Assembly (NCBI GenBank): GCA_016705685.1
Contig: JADJLB010000010.1
Span: 526,501-590,500, forward strand
Direction: 5' to 3'
Source of the DNA: Propionivibrio sp.
Lineage (GTDB): Bacteria > Pseudomonadota > Gammaproteobacteria > Burkholderiales > Rhodocyclaceae
Length of the DNA: 64,000 nucleotides
The position numbers and the translations under genes are program-made. Within the stretch, counting starts at the first letter, position 1. The number at the start of each line of letters is the position of its first letter. The notes below the pieces were generated by a model. That model had not been told where the DNA came from and made no database searches. It was given only the letters and a program-made list of their open reading frames with translations. Below, in pieces: positions 62,946 to 64,000 of the stretch.

Positions 62946-63003
62946 CTGCTTTCTCCGTTTTTCCTCCGTGATCTTCGTGTCTCCGTGCTCTCTGTGTTGA
63001 AAG
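62893..63003. repeat. Long imperfect palindrome at the end of rnfC
   Basis: Left arm around 62893-62924 (ACACAGAGAACACGGAG then CCACAGAGG) and right arm around 62963-63003, whose complement reads ACACAGAGAGCACGGAG then ACACGAAG. The arms match closely for at least 25 bases. Sequences of this AC-ACAG-AG-CACGGAG type occur as dispersed intergenic palindromes in many bacterial genomes (general knowledge). It spans the rnfC stop codon and the rnfC-rnfD gap. Confidence 0.8.
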
Positions 63004-63017
63004 AGGTTTGCGAATCC

Positions 63018-64000
63018 ATGAACTTCACCACCCCGCCCTATCTGATCCAGGACGTCAGCGTCCAGCGCATCATGCTCCAGGTCCTTGCCGCGCTGCTGCC
63101 GGGGATTGCCGTATACGTCTGGCTGCTCGGGCCGATCGTTCTGTTACAGATCGCCATCGCCACGATTGCCTGCGTGCTCGCCGAGGCCGGCATGCTCAAG
63201 CTGCTCAACAAGCCCCTGGCCCTTTTCCTTGGCGATGGAAGCGCAATCGTCACCGCCTGGCTGATCGCCCTGGCTTTTCCGCCACTCTCGCCGTGGTGGC
63301 TGATCGTCGTCGGCGCGTTGTTTGCCATCGTCGTGGCCAAACACCTCTACGGCGGACTCGGCCAGAACCCGTTCAATCCGGCCATGATCGCCTTTGCCGT
63401 GTGCATCGTCTCGTTTCCCGCGCTGATGTCGCAGTGGCCGCCGGTCGACCTGCCGGGCGGCTTTGCCGAGCACCTGGCGCTCGTCATGGGGACCGCCCCG
63501 CGCCTCGACGCAATGAGCGGCGCCACCCCGCTCGACGCCCTGAAAACGGCGCTCAAGCTGGCGGAGGGAACTCAGGCCGTACCGAACATACTGGCCGACG
63601 CGCGCACCTTTGGCCATTTTGCCGGCAGAGGCTGGGAATGGGTTGGCGTGGCCTACCTGCTCGGCGGCTTGTGGCTTTGGCAACGCCGGATCATCAGTTG
63701 GCACGCGCCCTTCGCCTTTCTTGCCGGCATCGGCGTGCTCTCGGGCGCGCTCTGGGTAGTGAACCCGGCAGGATTCGCCAGCCCGATTTTTCATCTCTTT
63801 TCGGGCGGCGCCATGCTCGGCGCTTTCTTCATCGTCACCGACCCGGTATCGGGCTGTACGACACCGCGCGGCAAACTTATTTTCGGCTTTGGCGCCGGTG
63901 CCCTGGCCTATGTCATACGTGTATTCGGCGGCTACCCGGACGGCGTGGCGTTTGCCGTGCTGCTCTTGAACATCTGCGTACCGCTGATCGATCTCTATAC
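63018..64000 (+). CDS. rnfD: Rnf complex subunit D, partial
   Basis: First 327 codons of the membrane subunit that carries covalently bound FMN; the end is beyond the window. It begins MNFTTPPYLIQDVSVQRIM, with multiple helices (VLAALLPGIAVYVWLLGPIVLLQ and others), the conserved block GGLGQNPFNPAMIAFAVCIVSFP and the flavinylation site MSGATPLDAL, where the Thr should carry FMN. TDPVSGCTTPRGKLIFG is also conserved. The ATG at 63018 has only a weak SD, since the palindromic repeat lies just upstream. In other genomes rnfG and rnfE follow. Confidence 0.95.
   Translation, partial: MNFTTPPYLIQDVSVQRIMLQVLAALLPGIAVYVWLLGPIVLLQIAIATIACVLAEAGMLKLLNKPLALFLGDGSAIVTAWLIALAFPPLSPWWLIVVGALFAIVVAKHLYGGLGQNPFNPAMIAFAVCIVSFPALMSQWPPVDLPGGFAEHLALVMGTAPRLDAMSGATPLDALKTALKLAEGTQAVPNILADARTFGHFAGRGWEWVGVAYLLGGLWLWQRRIISWHAPFAFLAGIGVLSGALWVVNPAGFASPIFHLFSGGAMLGAFFIVTDPVSGCTTPRGKLIFGFGAGALAYVIRVFGGYPDGVAFAVLLLNICVPLIDLY

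Overview
The window reads as chromosome of a facultatively anaerobic, denitrifying betaproteobacterium. Rhodocyclales (Accumulibacter, Propionivibrio or Dechloromonas relatives) fits best. The reasons are an exosortase (XrtA/PEP-CTERM) exopolysaccharide locus, a narXL-narK1K2GHJI cluster, an rnf cluster, the rpsF-priB-rpsR-rplI-dnaB operon, adjacent aat and bpt, and high-GC coding with AT-richer gaps in the left 14 kb. This placement is inference from gene content. I see no tRNA, rRNA, CRISPR array or insertion sequence.

Region 1 (1-13.8 kb) is accessory and envelope-related. It holds the end of an exopolysaccharide export operon (chain-length determinant, outer-membrane export lipoprotein) and a low-molecular-weight tyrosine phosphatase. 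The parts of a dedicated Lol-like export route are scattered around them: two FtsX-type permeases, a LolD-like ATPase, a LolA-like periplasmic protein and an outer-membrane beta-barrel. Between the permeases and the ATPase lies a translationally coupled trio (PP-loop amidotransferase-like protein, acyl-AMP ligase, thioester-reductase-like SDR) and a PEP-CTERM protein gene with a consensus sigma-54 promoter. This is the best candidate for an undescribed system: a small-molecule or lipid pathway with its own envelope transporter, embedded in an exosortase locus.

Region 2 (14-36.9 kb) mixes signalling and housekeeping. It has an HDOD-GAF-histidine kinase with a REC-PAS-GGDEF-EAL partner. The leucine and aspartate genes (leuC, an entericidin-like lipoprotein, leuD, a small membrane protein, leuB, asd) follow. 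Then come a peroxiredoxin, a PIN-PhoH protein, a transglutaminase-fold protein with Ser in place of Cys, the ribosomal/primosome operon with a probable CTG-start priB, propionyl-CoA synthetase, a doubly degenerate REC/GGDEF protein, an AcuI-type reductase, an NlpC/P60 hydrolase and the two N-degron transferases.

Region 3 (37-42.4 kb) handles ions: corA, and a kdpD-kdpE-kup group in which KdpD lacks its usual N-terminal sensor region and kup takes the place of kdpFABC.

Region 4 (42.8-56.3 kb) is the respiratory nitrate reductase cluster, all on the minus strand: narX, narL, narK1, narK2, narG, narH, narJ, narI and a PpiC-type isomerase. A perfect FNR-type box overlaps the narL stop codon upstream of narK1.

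Region 5 (56.4-64 kb) holds an alpha/beta hydrolase, a GST, a brnTA toxin-antitoxin pair with repeated operator-like sites, pyrD and rnfABCD (rnfD cut by the window end). A long imperfect palindrome of a dispersed-repeat type forms the 3' end of rnfC.
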